DNA of 64,000 bases from JAHJQZ01 sp963667595 (GTDB lineage Bacteria > Pseudomonadota > Alphaproteobacteria > Rhizobiales > Devosiaceae): positions 992,001 through 1,056,000 of the forward strand of contig CAXXWD010000001.1 in the NCBI GenBank assembly GCA_963667595.2. The letters run 5' to 3'. Within the stretch, counting starts at the first letter, position 1. Each line of letters begins with the position of its first letter. Both the position numbers and the translations under genes were made by a program. This document shows positions 11,835 to 21,391 of the stretch, piece after piece. The notes beneath the pieces were generated by a model. That model saw nothing but the letters and a program-made list of their open reading frames with translations, made no database searches and was not told the DNA's origin.

Positions 11835-12707
11835 CTAACAGGTCGACTTTTCGCCCGGCCATGTGGCGACAAGAACACGTTCGTGTCCGGCAAGATCCTT
11901 ATGATCCCGTAACTCGACAAAACCATGACGGGCCAACAGCCTGGAAATGCTCTGAGCCTGGTCACAGCCATGTTCGAGAACGATCGTGCCGCCGGCCCGC
12001 AGCACCGTGCCTGATTCGTTTGCGATAACGCGATAGGGATCGAGACCGTCTTGCCCGCCATCGAGCGCCAGATGAGGATCGAACCGACTGACATCGGGCG
12101 CAAGGCCCGCGATGTCGTTATGAACGATATAGGGCGGATTGGAAACGAGAACGTCGAACCGCTCGTTTCCGGCAATCGGGGCGAACCAGCTGCCCTGCCG
12201 GAAATCGATTCGCGTTTCGAGATTGTGCCGCCCGGCGTTTCGACGCGCCGTTTCGAGCGCATCGGCGCTGAGATCGACGGCAACGGCCCGCGCATCCGGC
12301 TGATTTGCCAGTGTGGCAATGGCGATGCACCCCGTGCCGGTGCCGATATCCAATAGGGTCGGCCCATCCCGGCCCTTGAGCGCATCGCACGCCAGATCGA
12401 CGACCAGTTCGGTCTCGGGCCGCGGCACCAGCGTCTCGGCCGAAAGAAAAAAACCGAGGCCGTAGAATTCCTTTTCCCCCAGAATACGCGCCACCGGCTC
12501 ATGCGCGAGCCGGCGTTCGGCAAGCGCATCGAGCCGTTTCAGCGCGGTTTCCCCGGCAGGCTCGTTTTCCGAAACGGCAAGTCGGACGCCGTCCATGCCG
12601 AAAGCCGCTTCGCCCAAAAGCCGCGCGTCGAGACTGGCCGTATCTATTCCGGCCGCCGCCAGTTTGTCGCGGATCTGGCGCCAGGCGGCGCCAACCGAAA
12701 TCGTCAC
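11835..12707 (-). CDS. prmC: Release-factor glutamine methyltransferase PrmC
   Basis: PrmC methylates the glutamine of the GGQ motif in release factors RF1 and RF2, which speeds peptide release. The 290-residue protein has the N-terminal helical release-factor-binding domain and a Rossmann methyltransferase domain with LLDIGTGTGCIAI (about residue 117) and the catalytic NPPY motif (about residue 190). Its ATG overlaps the prfA stop by four bases (ATGA), so it is translationally coupled to its own substrate gene. Confidence 0.96.
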   Translation of the reverse strand: MTISVGAAWRQIRDKLAAAGIDTASLDARLLGEAAFGMDGVRLAVSENEPAGETALKRLDALAERRLAHEPVARILGEKEFYGLGFFLSAETLVPRPETELVVDLACDALKGRDGPTLLDIGTGTGCIAIATLANQPDARAVAVDLSADALETARRNAGRHNLETRIDFRQGSWFAPIAGNERFDVLVSNPPYIVHNDIAGLAPDVSRFDPHLALDGGQDGLDPYRVIANESGTVLRAGGTIVLEHGCDQAQSISRLLARHGFVELRDHKDLAGHERVLVATWPGEKSTC

Positions 12708-13783
12708 GCGCCCTCGTCCATGGCGGCAAGCTGGGCCGCCTGATAATCGGTGATCAGCGCCTCGATCATTTCGTCGAGCGCTTCGCCGGCGATGACCTTG
12801 TCGAGCTTGTAAAGCGTCAGGTTGATGCGGTGGTCGGTGACGCGCCCCTGGGGAAAATTATAGGTGCGGATACGCCCCGAACGGTCGCCCGAGCCGACCT
12901 GTTCGCGCCGCGCCTCGGAGCGGGCGCTGTCGCGCTTGTTCCGTTCGAGTTCGTAAAGCTTGGCCTTCAGCGTTTTCATGACGATGGCGCGGTTCTGGTG
13001 CTGGCTCTTTTCGGCCGAAACGATGACGATGCCCGAAGGGATGTGGGTCAACCGGACGGCCGAATCGGTCTTGTTGACGTGCTGGCCGCCGGCGCCGGAG
13101 GCCCGCATGGTGTCGATGCGGATGTCCTCGGACTTGATGTCGAGTTCGATATCCTCGACTTCGGGCAGAACGGCGACAGTCGCCGCCGAGGTATGGATGC
13201 GCCCCTGCGCCTCGGTCTCCGGCACGCGTTGCACACGATGCACGCCGCTTTCGAACTTCAGCTTGGCGAAAACGCCATGGCCGGTGATGTTGGCGATCAC
13301 TTCCTTGTAACCGCCGACCTCGCCTTCGCTTTCCGAAACGATGGCAACCTTCCAGCCCTGGAGTTCGGCATAGCGCGTATACATGCGGAAGAGATCTCCC
13401 GCGAATAGCGCCGCCTCGTCGCCGCCGGTACCGGCGCGGATTTCGAGAATGACCGAACGCTCGTCGTCGGCGTCCTTGGGCAAGAGCGCCAGACGGATCT
13501 CATGGGTCAGGTTCTCGATCTTTTCCTCGAGTTCGCCGATTTCGGCTTCCGCCATTCCCCTCAATTCGGCATCGCCGGACTTGAGAAGATCCCGGGCCCC
13601 CGCCAGATCGGAGACCGATTTGCGCCAGGTCTTGATCGGCCCGATGATCGGTTCGAGTTCGGCATATTCCTTGGAAAGACGGACGAACTCCTCCGGTTCC
13701 GGGCCTTCGGCAAGCTTTTCTTCGATCATCTGGAAGCGCGTTTCGAGCGCTTCGAGCTTTTCTTGAGGAAGACTGGCCATCAT
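12704..13783 (-). CDS. prfA: Peptide chain release factor 1
   Basis: RF1 reads UAA and UAG at the ribosome and triggers hydrolysis of peptidyl-tRNA. The 359-residue protein has the codon-recognition segment RVPETEAQGRIHTSAATVA, with the P-x-T type tripeptide as P-E-T, and the catalytic GGQ in ASGAGGQHVNKTDSAVRL. Two consecutive ATG codons (13,783 and 13,780) could serve as start; AGGGA lies just upstream. The open frame extends to 14,218 but that part is antisense-like and overlaps ptsP. It is followed by prmC with a 4-base overlap. Confidence 0.96.
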   Translation of the reverse strand: MMASLPQEKLEALETRFQMIEEKLAEGPEPEEFVRLSKEYAELEPIIGPIKTWRKSVSDLAGARDLLKSGDAELRGMAEAEIGELEEKIENLTHEIRLALLPKDADDERSVILEIRAGTGGDEAALFAGDLFRMYTRYAELQGWKVAIVSESEGEVGGYKEVIANITGHGVFAKLKFESGVHRVQRVPETEAQGRIHTSAATVAVLPEVEDIELDIKSEDIRIDTMRASGAGGQHVNKTDSAVRLTHIPSGIVIVSAEKSQHQNRAIVMKTLKAKLYELERNKRDSARSEARREQVGSGDRSGRIRTYNFPQGRVTDHRINLTLYKLDKVIAGEALDEMIEALITDYQAAQLAAMDEGA

Positions 13784-13818
13784 GGGTCCCTGGGGTGCAT
13801 GCGTAGAATACGGCCCCG

Positions 13819-16083
13819 CTATATGGGAAGGTCCTGCCGCTGCGCAAGCTCGGTAATGAGATCCCTTATCGGCCGGTCGTCGTCGACATCGTCGAGAACC
13901 GCCGCCACCGCCTCCCGGATCGGTTCGAGATTGAGCCTCAAAATCATTTCCTTGACCGGGCCGATCGAGGAGGCGCTCATCGACAGCCGCGTCAGCCCGA
14001 TGCTCAAAAGCGCCAACGCGTCGATCGGGCGTCCGGCCAGCTCCCCGCACATGGTCAGCGACACGTTGTAGTCTTCGCAGGCCCTGACGATGTGGCGGAT
14101 GGCCCTGAGACGCGGCCTGTCGATGGCATCGTACTTGCTGGCGACGCGCGGATTGGCGCGATCGGTGGCGGTCAGGAACTGGATGAGATCGTTCGAGCCG
14201 ATCGAGGCGAAATCGCATTCGGGCAACAACAGATCGAGTTCGAACAGAAGCGAGGGCACCTCGATCATGGCGCCGACCTCGATCTTGGCCGGAATCACGC
14301 CGTCGGCGCGCGCCAGCCGTTCGGCTTCCTTCCTGACCACCGTCTTGACCTGGCGGAATTCCCTGACCTCGGTCACCATGGGCACCAGAATCTTGAGCGG
14401 CCGTCCGTTCGCCGCCAGCAGCAGCGCGCGGATCTGGGTGCGCAACAGGCCCGGACGGTCGAGCGCCAGTCTCAGGGAACGCCAGCCCATGGCCGGGTTT
14501 TCCTCCGGCGCCGAGCGGATATAGGGAATGACCTTGTCGCCGCCGATATCGAGCAGACGGAAAACCAGCGGCTTGTCCCCCACGATATCCATCGCCTCGG
14601 AATAAAGCTCCACCTGTTCGGTCAGGCGCGGCAGCTTGGAGGCGATCATAAACTGCAGTTCGGTACGGAACAGCCCGACCCCTTCGGCGCCGGTCTCCTC
14701 GACGGCATGAAGGTCCGCAACGAGACCGGAATTGTGGAACAGCGCCACCCGGACGCCATCGAGCGTCACCGGCTCGCGCGTCTTGAGAGCGGCGTATTGT
14801 TCCTGACGCTTGGCGCTCAGCCTAACCTTCTCGACATAGGCCGCTTCGACATCCGCCGGTGGCCTCAGGTGCACCGTGCCGCCCGAGGCGTCCACGATAA
14901 TGGAATCGCCGGTTTCGCACATCGACACGATGGAATCGGCCTGGCCGACCGCGACGAGCCCGAGCGACCGCGCCACGATGGCGACATGGGCGATGGCGGC
15001 GCCCTCTTCGAGCACCAGCCCCCGGATCCGGTGACGGTCGTATTCCAGAAGATCGGCCGGCCCCATGTTGCGGGCCACGACAATGGCGTTTTCCGGCAGG
15101 GGCACCGGTCCGGTCCGGCCGTCGCCGGTCAGCGCGCGCAACAAACGGTTGGCGAGATCGTCGAGATCGTGCAGTCGCTCGCGGACATAAGGATCGGTCT
15201 GACGCATCATGCGGGCGCGGGTATCGTTCTGCACCCGCTCGATCGCCGCCTCGGCGCTCAGACCGTTGTCGATGGCCTCTTCCATACGCCGGACCCAGCC
15301 GCGGTCATGGGCGAACATGCGGTAGGATTCGAGAATATCGCGGTGTTCGGAAGAGATCTGCATGTCGCCGCGGTTGAACAGCGCATCGATCGAAACGCGC
15401 ATGGTTTCGAGCGCGCGGTCGAGCCGCGCCTTTTCTTCCTCGATATCGTCGGCGATGAAATTGGAGACGACGACACGCGGGTCGTGCAGAACGACATGAC
15501 CGAGCGCGATGCCTTCGGAAAAGCCCACCACGGAAAAAAGACGCGGCCGCCTGAGATCGATGTCCGAACCCGGCTTGATCAGAGAATCGAATTCCGCCGT
15601 CGACAGCATCTCGGCCAGAAGCGTCGCCGTGGTCAAAAGCGCCTCGGTCTCTTCCTCGCCATAGATGCGGTGCGAAACGTTCTGCACCACCAGAACGCCG
15701 AGCGTCTGGCCGGCCCTCAGAACCGGGACGCCCAAAAATGCCCGAAAGGGATCCTCGCCGGTCTCCGGCCGATAAGCGAAACTGGGATGGGTGGTGGCGT
15801 CGGTCAGGTTGAGCGGTTCGGCATCGGTGGCGATATGCCCGACAAGGCCCTCGTTGAGCCTCAGCGTCGTCATATGCACCGATTCCGGCTTGAGCCCGTG
15901 AGTCGCGAACAGCTCGAGCGCGCCGTCGTCCCTCAGGACATAGAACGAGCACACATCGGCCTGCATACTGTCCGCGATCAGATCGACGATTTTGTTCAGG
16001 CGCTCCTGCGCGCCCAGGGATTCCGCCATGGTTTCGCGCAATCGCTTGAGCAAAACCAGCGGCCCTCCCATCAGCGTGGCCAT
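13819..16083 (-). CDS. ptsP: PEP-protein phosphotransferase of the nitrogen PTS (EI-Ntr)
   Basis: EI-Ntr takes phosphate from phosphoenolpyruvate and starts the nitrogen-related regulatory PTS chain to NPr and EIIA-Ntr. The 754-residue protein has an N-terminal GAF domain (about 20-165), which senses glutamine in known members, then the PEP-utilising region with the phospho-histidine in AIAHVAIVARSLG (about residue 360) and the TIM-barrel domain ending with the catalytic cysteine in MCGELAGRP. Length fits ptsP rather than ptsI. It lies between lysC and prfA, the usual order in Hyphomicrobiales. Confidence 0.95.
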   Translation of the reverse strand: MATLMGGPLVLLKRLRETMAESLGAQERLNKIVDLIADSMQADVCSFYVLRDDGALELFATHGLKPESVHMTTLRLNEGLVGHIATDAEPLNLTDATTHPSFAYRPETGEDPFRAFLGVPVLRAGQTLGVLVVQNVSHRIYGEEETEALLTTATLLAEMLSTAEFDSLIKPGSDIDLRRPRLFSVVGFSEGIALGHVVLHDPRVVVSNFIADDIEEEKARLDRALETMRVSIDALFNRGDMQISSEHRDILESYRMFAHDRGWVRRMEEAIDNGLSAEAAIERVQNDTRARMMRQTDPYVRERLHDLDDLANRLLRALTGDGRTGPVPLPENAIVVARNMGPADLLEYDRHRIRGLVLEEGAAIAHVAIVARSLGLVAVGQADSIVSMCETGDSIIVDASGGTVHLRPPADVEAAYVEKVRLSAKRQEQYAALKTREPVTLDGVRVALFHNSGLVADLHAVEETGAEGVGLFRTELQFMIASKLPRLTEQVELYSEAMDIVGDKPLVFRLLDIGGDKVIPYIRSAPEENPAMGWRSLRLALDRPGLLRTQIRALLLAANGRPLKILVPMVTEVREFRQVKTVVRKEAERLARADGVIPAKIEVGAMIEVPSLLFELDLLLPECDFASIGSNDLIQFLTATDRANPRVASKYDAIDRPRLRAIRHIVRACEDYNVSLTMCGELAGRPIDALALLSIGLTRLSMSASSIGPVKEMILRLNLEPIREAVAAVLDDVDDDRPIRDLITELAQRQDLPI

Positions 16084-16146
16084 GTTCCCCTCATCGGCAC
16101 TTCCACCGAGGTCCCTGCCCCCGGGATTCGTTTTCGAATCCCCGTA

Positions 16147-17415
16147 TCAGACGTCCTGCTTGTCGAGACCGTAATACGTATGCAGAACCCTGACGGCAAG
16201 TTCGGCGTATTCCTCTTCGATCAAAACGGAGGTTTTGATTTCCGAAGTGGTGATGAGCTGGATGTTGATGCCCTTGTCGGCCAGGGCCCGGAACATCGAG
16301 GCGGCGACCCCGGCATGGGACCGCATGCCCACCCCGATCACCGAAATCTTGGCCCCGCCCTTGGAGCCGGACAGCACCTCGTATTCCACGGCGGGACTGG
16401 CATTTTCCAGAGCCCGGACCGCCTTGTCGTAATCGTTGTCGGGCAGGGTGAAGGTGATGTCGGTCACCTTGCCGTCGTCCGCCACGTTCTGCACGATCAT
16501 GTCGACGACGATATTGGCATCGGCCAGCGCCCCGAAGACGGAGGCGGCAACACCCGGCTTGTCCTTGACGTCGCGCAAGGTGATCTTGGCCTCGGCGCGG
16601 GCCAGGGTTATGCCCGAGACGATCTGCTTTTCCATGATTTCTTCCTCATCGCACACAATCGTGCCCGGAACGCCCGGCACGCCGTCGGGCGTGACCTGCG
16701 GCGCGTTCGGATCGTCGAAAGTCGAGCGGACACACACGCGCACATTGTGCGCCATGGCCATTTCCACCGAGCGGATCATCAGGACCTTGGCGCCGGCGGA
16801 GGCCATTTCCAGCATTTCCTCGAAGGAAATCTTGGTCATGCGCCGGGCCTTCGGGGCAACGCGCGGGTCGGTGGTATAGACGCCGTCCACATCGGTGTAG
16901 ATATCGCAGCGATCGGCCCCGACCGCCGCCGCCACCGCCACGGCGCTGGTATCGGATCCGCCGCGTCCGAGCGTGGTGATGCGACCGGTCGGCGGATAGA
17001 CGCCCTGAAAACCGGTTACGACGCAGACCATGCCCTGGCCCATGCGGTCGAGCATGAGGCTCGGATCGATGTTCTCGATGCGCGCCGCGCCATGGGCGTC
17101 GTCGGTTTCGATCGGCACCTGCCAGCCCTGAAAGGAACGGGCCGGAATGCCCATATCGCTCAAAACGATGGCCATGAGACCCGCGGTCACCTGTTCGCCC
17201 GAAGCGACAACGGCGTCGTATTCGCGCGCATCGTGCATCTGGGACGCCTCGTTGACCCAGCCGACCAGTTCATTGGTCTTGCCGGCCATGGCCGAAACGA
17301 CGACGGCAACCTCGTTTCCGGCCTCGACCTCGCGTTTGACGTGCCGCGCGGCCTGCCGGATCTTGTCGACATCGGCGACCGAGGTTCCGCCGAATTTCAT
17401 GACTATGCGTGCCAC
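16147..17415 (-). CDS. lysC: Aspartate kinase
   Basis: Aspartate kinase phosphorylates aspartate, the first step towards lysine, threonine, methionine and diaminopimelate. The 422-residue protein begins with ARIVMKFGGTSVADVDKI, the nucleotide-binding signature, and ends with two ACT domains (about 260-410) that bind the feedback inhibitor. I chose the GTG at 17,415 because AAAGGAG precedes it at proper distance and it fits the family N-terminus; the open frame continues to 18,165, but that part is antisense to ubiG. Confidence 0.95.
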   Translation of the reverse strand: MARIVMKFGGTSVADVDKIRQAARHVKREVEAGNEVAVVVSAMAGKTNELVGWVNEASQMHDAREYDAVVASGEQVTAGLMAIVLSDMGIPARSFQGWQVPIETDDAHGAARIENIDPSLMLDRMGQGMVCVVTGFQGVYPPTGRITTLGRGGSDTSAVAVAAAVGADRCDIYTDVDGVYTTDPRVAPKARRMTKISFEEMLEMASAGAKVLMIRSVEMAMAHNVRVCVRSTFDDPNAPQVTPDGVPGVPGTIVCDEEEIMEKQIVSGITLARAEAKITLRDVKDKPGVAASVFGALADANIVVDMIVQNVADDGKVTDITFTLPDNDYDKAVRALENASPAVEYEVLSGSKGGAKISVIGVGMRSHAGVAASMFRALADKGINIQLITTSEIKTSVLIEEEYAELAVRVLHTYYGLDKQDV

Positions 17416-17595
17416 GCACGCTCCTTTCCGCCGGCAGGCGCAAGGCACGCCGGTCCCCGTTACTGGCGGCGCTCGTTTGCCACAAAGCCGGCGGGTGTTC
17501 AACTGTTGCGTCGCCGCACGAAGAAACAGAGACTGGACTTCACAACCGGGCTGCGGCATCACCGGATCGGAGTTTAAAAAACTTAGGTTCGAGCC

Positions 17596-18339
17596 ATGAC
17601 CGCGACCACCATCGACAAAGACGAGATCGCCCGCTTCACCGCCATGGCGGAAGAATGGTGGAACCCGGACGGCAAATTCAGCCCCCTGCACCGGTTCAAT
17701 CCGGTTCGCCTCGCCTATATCCGCAACGAGGTTATCGACCATTTCGGCCGCGACGGCACAAAACGCCGCCCCTTCGAGAACCTGAGCTTTCTCGATATCG
17801 GCTGCGGCGGCGGTCTTTTGAGCGAACCCATGGCCCGGCTCGGCGGCAGCGTGACCGGCGCCGACGCCTCGGAAAAAAACATCGGCATCGCCCGTGTCCA
17901 CGCGGCGCAGTCGGACCTTGAAATCAACTATGTCGCGACGACCGCCGAAGCGCTGGCCGATGCCAATACGCAGTTCGACGTCGTTTTGAACATGGAAGTG
18001 ATCGAGCATGTCGCCGACGTGCCACTCTATTTGAAAAGCTGCGCCAGACTGGTCAAACCGGGCGGGTTGATGTTCATCGCCACGCTCAACCGCACCGCCA
18101 AGGCCTATGCCCTCGCCATTGTCGGCGCCGAATACGTGCTCGGCTGGCTGCCCAAGGGCACCCACAGCTTAAAAAAATTCCTCACCCCCGAAGAGATCAC
18201 CACGCTGCTCACCCGCAACGGGCTCGTAATCAAGGACAAAACCGGCGTCACCTATTCGCCATTGAGGAACGAATGGGCCAAGAGCCGCGACATGAGCGTC
18301 AACTACATGGTGCTGGCCGAAAAACCGGCCGCGGCCTGA
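17596..18339 (+). CDS. ubiG: Ubiquinone biosynthesis O-methyltransferase
   Basis: UbiG performs both O-methylations in ubiquinone synthesis. The 247-residue protein has the family start (EIARFTAMAEEWWNPDGKFSPLH), the SAM-binding motif LDIGCGGGLLSEPMARLG (about residue 66), and the ending around GVTYSPLRNEWAKSRDMSVNY. It is divergent from lysC, a common arrangement in alphaproteobacteria; the 180-base gap holds both promoters. Confidence 0.96.
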   Translation: MTATTIDKDEIARFTAMAEEWWNPDGKFSPLHRFNPVRLAYIRNEVIDHFGRDGTKRRPFENLSFLDIGCGGGLLSEPMARLGGSVTGADASEKNIGIARVHAAQSDLEINYVATTAEALADANTQFDVVLNMEVIEHVADVPLYLKSCARLVKPGGLMFIATLNRTAKAYALAIVGAEYVLGWLPKGTHSLKKFLTPEEITTLLTRNGLVIKDKTGVTYSPLRNEWAKSRDMSVNYMVLAEKPAAA

Positions 18340-18346
18340 ACACCCG

Positions 18347-19312
18347 TCACAGGGGCGGCAGCGCCTGTTGCGCGCCTGTCGACTCATCACTTGCGCCGGT
18401 TTCCCCCGCCTGCTTCCGGATGAAACCGGCAAAGGCGGCGAACGCCTCGCGCGCCTCGGGAAAGGCCGGCGTCAGGATCGGATAGCAGTGGATCATGTCC
18501 TTTCCGACGATCAGCTCGACGGCAACGCCGGCGGCTTTCGCCTTTTTTGCGAAACGAAGCCCATCGTCCCTTAGGTGTTCGGCGGTGCCGACGGCGATGA
18601 AAAGCGGCGGCAGGCCGGAAAGATCCCCGTAAAGCGGCGAGATCAGCGGATCGGTGCGATCGTTTTTGCCGCAATAATGATGGGCAAAACACAATAAGGA
18701 CCCGTCCGGCACCACGGGATCGTTTTTGCCTGCGGCTTCGCTCGAACAGGTCAGATCCGTCCAGGGCGACAGGACCGCTGCCCCGGCGGGCAGGATCTCG
18801 CCACGCTGCTTGAGAGCCAGAAGCGTGGCCAGCACCAGCCCCGCCCCGGCCGAATCGCCGGCAAAAACGATCCGGTCGGCCGGAACGCCCGTTTGCTTCA
18901 ACCCCCGATAGGCGGCGAGCGCATCCTCAAGCGCCGCGGGAAACGGATTTTCCGGCGCCAGGGCATATTCGAAACTCAGTGCCTTGACGCCGGCCGCCCG
19001 CACGAGCTTTGCAACGATGTTGCGATGGGAGGCAACGCTGCCCGACACATAGCCGCCGCCGTGGAAATAAAGAATGGCGCCGCCTCTATCCCTGCCCTTT
19101 GGCGCAATGATCTCGCCCGTGACGCCCGGCACGCGATACGGTGTTACCACGACATCTTTCGGCGGCCTGGCAAACCGGGTCGCCGAACGCTCGACATCGG
19201 CGCGAAAGGCATCGACGGGCGAACCGACATCAAATACGGGCGTCTTGCGGCCACGAAGCCGATAACGGTTTTCCAAAAGGAACCGCACGAGGCGGGCGCG
19301 AAGACTGGCCAT
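18347..19312 (-). CDS. Alpha/beta hydrolase, hormone-sensitive lipase family
   Basis: The 321-residue protein has the oxyanion-hole motif HGGG (in LYFHGGGYVSGS, about residue 90) and the nucleophile elbow GDSAG (about residue 157) of the HSL/type IV esterase family, with the probable catalytic Asp and His in DPLISP and MIHCYP near the C-terminus. These enzymes cleave short-chain esters; the substrate is unknown. I chose the ATG at 19,312, six bases after an AAGGTG site; an ATG six bases upstream is also possible. It converges with ubiG. Confidence 0.85.
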   Translation of the reverse strand: MASLRARLVRFLLENRYRLRGRKTPVFDVGSPVDAFRADVERSATRFARPPKDVVVTPYRVPGVTGEIIAPKGRDRGGAILYFHGGGYVSGSVASHRNIVAKLVRAAGVKALSFEYALAPENPFPAALEDALAAYRGLKQTGVPADRIVFAGDSAGAGLVLATLLALKQRGEILPAGAAVLSPWTDLTCSSEAAGKNDPVVPDGSLLCFAHHYCGKNDRTDPLISPLYGDLSGLPPLFIAVGTAEHLRDDGLRFAKKAKAAGVAVELIVGKDMIHCYPILTPAFPEAREAFAAFAGFIRKQAGETGASDESTGAQQALPPL

Positions 19313-19402
19313 CTCCATCACCTTCGTGTGTTGAACACGACTTCGCACCGGCTCCGCGTCCCGCCGAGGCGATGAGGTCACCCTCAAACCGGCGCGCGGG
19401 AC

Positions 19403-19735
19403 TCAGTCGTGATAGGTATAGGTCCCGATTTCGCAGACATTGACGCCCTTGCTGACCGAGACGTCGCCATCTTCGTAGACCGCCCGGAAATCATATTTGC
19501 AATAGCCGGTCCCGTCGTCGATGTTGATCGAGACTCTCTGGCCCGGATAAAGCACGTCCGGCCCGAAAATGTCTTCCTGCCAACTGTCGACGCCGACGCT
19601 CGAGGCATAGAACTCGGTGATCACATAAGACGTGTCGTTGACGATGACGACCCTGCGGTCATAGGCCGAAACAGAAACCGCGCTCGAAACCAGCAACAGG
19701 CCCGCAAAGCCGATCGACATTAGTTGATTGCCCAT
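19403..19735 (-). CDS. Small secreted protein of unknown function
   Basis: The 110-residue product starts with a signal peptide (hydrophobic core about residues 6-20, cleavage likely after VSVSA-Y). The mature part has alternating beta-type residues and two cysteines (CKYDF and NVCEIG) that could form a disulfide in the periplasm. I do not recognise a named family. A truncated relative lies at 20,983-21,276, on the other side of the aldo/keto reductase gene, so the two probably came from a duplication. Confidence 0.65.
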   Translation of the reverse strand: MGNQLMSIGFAGLLLVSSAVSVSAYDRRVVIVNDTSYVITEFYASSVGVDSWQEDIFGPDVLYPGQRVSINIDDGTGYCKYDFRAVYEDGDVSVSKGVNVCEIGTYTYHD

Positions 19736-19973
19736 GATTCAATTCTTCTCAAAAGAGTCCATCTTGTTCGTGAAATGAAATCAGGCAGTAGAATCCGTGG
19801 TTCTGTCAACCGCGAAGGGGCACCTCTCCCGTGCCGGAAAGCCGCAGCCCCGGCACATCTCTGCCCCGAGACCGCACCATGTGCGATTTTTTAAAGTGGC
19901 AAGGCAACTCGGCTTGACCGGATGCCCGCCCTGAAGCTTCGGGCGTCATGATTGGATAAAGACGCCCGATTCT

Positions 19974-21017
19974 CTAGACCTTCTGGCCGTCATGCAGCAC
20001 GCGATCGGCCGGCGAGAACCGGTCGGCAACCAGCGCGTTCTGGTGCCAGTAGGGGTAAAGGAGATTGGGGCGGCTGACCGCATCGAGCCGCGCGACCTGG
20101 TCGGGCGTAAGCCTGAGATCGGCGGCGGCGAGATTGTCGGCGAATTGCGCATCGGTGCGCCCGCCGATGATCACCGAGGTGATGGTGGGGCGCTGCAAGA
20201 GCCAGGCCAGTGCCACCTGCGCGCCGGAAACATTCTGTTCCGTCGCCACCGCGACGATCACATCGACAATGTCGAACAAGCGGTCGCGATCGTAGATCGG
20301 CGGCTCCTTCCAGCCGAAGGTATGGCGCCCATCGCCCCCGCCGGCGCGGGTATATTTGCCCGACAGCAGCCCGCCGGCCAGCGGACTCCACACAAGCACG
20401 CCAAGCGTCTGGTCTTTCGCGATCGGTAAAAGCTCGTATTCGGCTTCGCGCGAATAGAGCGTGTAGTGGATCTGCTGGGACACGAAGGGCTGATAATTAT
20501 GCTCCCTGGCCGCCCAAAGCGCCTTCATCAGGTGCCAGCCGGAATAGTTGGAAACGCCGGCATAACGCACCTTGCCCTGACGGATCAGGGTATCGAGCGC
20601 TTCCATCGTCTCTTCCACGGGCGTGGACCCATCCCATTGGTGCACCTGGTAAAGATCGATGACGTCGGTCTTCAGGCGCTTGAGGCTTTGTTCGCACTGC
20701 CGGATGATGTGATAGCGCGACAACCCGTTGTCGTTCGGCCCGTCGCCCATCTTGAAGCGTACCTTGCTGGCAATGAGCCATTTGTCGCGCGATTTGTCGG
20801 ATGACAGGACCTCGCCGATGATCTCCTCGGACCGGCCGCCGGCATAGACATTGGCGGTATCGATGAGATTGACGCCCTTGTCCCAGCACATATCGAGCTG
20901 ACGCCGCGCGCCGGAAACATCGGTCTCGCCGAGCATTTTTGACCCACCGAAGGTCATCGTGCCCACGCTCAGCATTGAAACCTTAAGGCCGGACCGGCCA
21001 AGCAGACGGTATTCCAT
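19974..21017 (-). CDS. Aldo/keto reductase
   Basis: The 347-residue protein is an NADPH-dependent (beta/alpha)8-barrel oxidoreductase. It shows LIDTANVYAGGRSEEIIG (catalytic Asp and Tyr) near residue 50, the conserved lysine in LIASKVRF and the histidine region YQVHQWDG. The length and the C-terminal NADPH-binding segment (IIGGRTDAQFADNLAA) fit the group that includes YajO/Tas-like enzymes. The ATG at 21,017 was chosen over 21,035 because CGGAGGAG lies at good distance. Substrate unknown. Confidence 0.92.
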   Translation of the reverse strand: MEYRLLGRSGLKVSMLSVGTMTFGGSKMLGETDVSGARRQLDMCWDKGVNLIDTANVYAGGRSEEIIGEVLSSDKSRDKWLIASKVRFKMGDGPNDNGLSRYHIIRQCEQSLKRLKTDVIDLYQVHQWDGSTPVEETMEALDTLIRQGKVRYAGVSNYSGWHLMKALWAAREHNYQPFVSQQIHYTLYSREAEYELLPIAKDQTLGVLVWSPLAGGLLSGKYTRAGGGDGRHTFGWKEPPIYDRDRLFDIVDVIVAVATEQNVSGAQVALAWLLQRPTITSVIIGGRTDAQFADNLAAADLRLTPDQVARLDAVSRPNLLYPYWHQNALVADRFSPADRVLHDGQKV

Positions 21018-21276
21018 GACGACTCCTCCGAACACTGTGTCGGCGGAGTGTGGACCGGGCGGGACGCGTCCCGCAAGAGGGGATATTGACGTTAATACGG
21101 CCCGTTATCGCGACCGCGCCGCCCCAGGAGTCGGCATCGACGTTGGTGGCGTAAAACTCGATGATGGCATAGGACGCGTTGTTGATGATGAGAACCGGCC
21201 GGGCAAGGGCGGGTGAAGTGGCGACAAGGGCCCCCGCCATAAGGGATGGCCACAATCCGGGCATGATGCGGTGCAT
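20983..21276 (-). pseudogene. Truncated paralogue of the small secreted protein
   Basis: After a signal peptide, residues about 26-55 (VLIINNASYAIIEFYATNVD and following DSW) align with VVIVNDTSYVITEFYASSVG of the 19,403-19,735 protein. The similarity ends about residue 67 (near 21,076), before the part with the paired cysteines. The rest of the frame runs into the 5' end of the aldo/keto reductase gene and is unrelated. It is probably a gene remnant, though a short secreted protein cannot be excluded. Confidence 0.5.
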
Positions 21277-21391
21277 GCGTCCTCCCGTGATGCATCCGCG
21301 TGCAATCCAGCCAGAAGGCGGGTCGAAAACGGATCCATCAACGCATCATGCCGTCGCCGGGATCTCCGGAGTCGTGAAAAGCCGAACGTAC

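Noticed and set aside
14092..17577. A 1161-codon open frame on the plus strand
   Set aside because: It is antisense to ptsP and lysC, whose proteins are fully recognisable on the minus strand; the composition (Gln, Arg, His, Gly-rich) is that of a shadow frame in GC-rich DNA.
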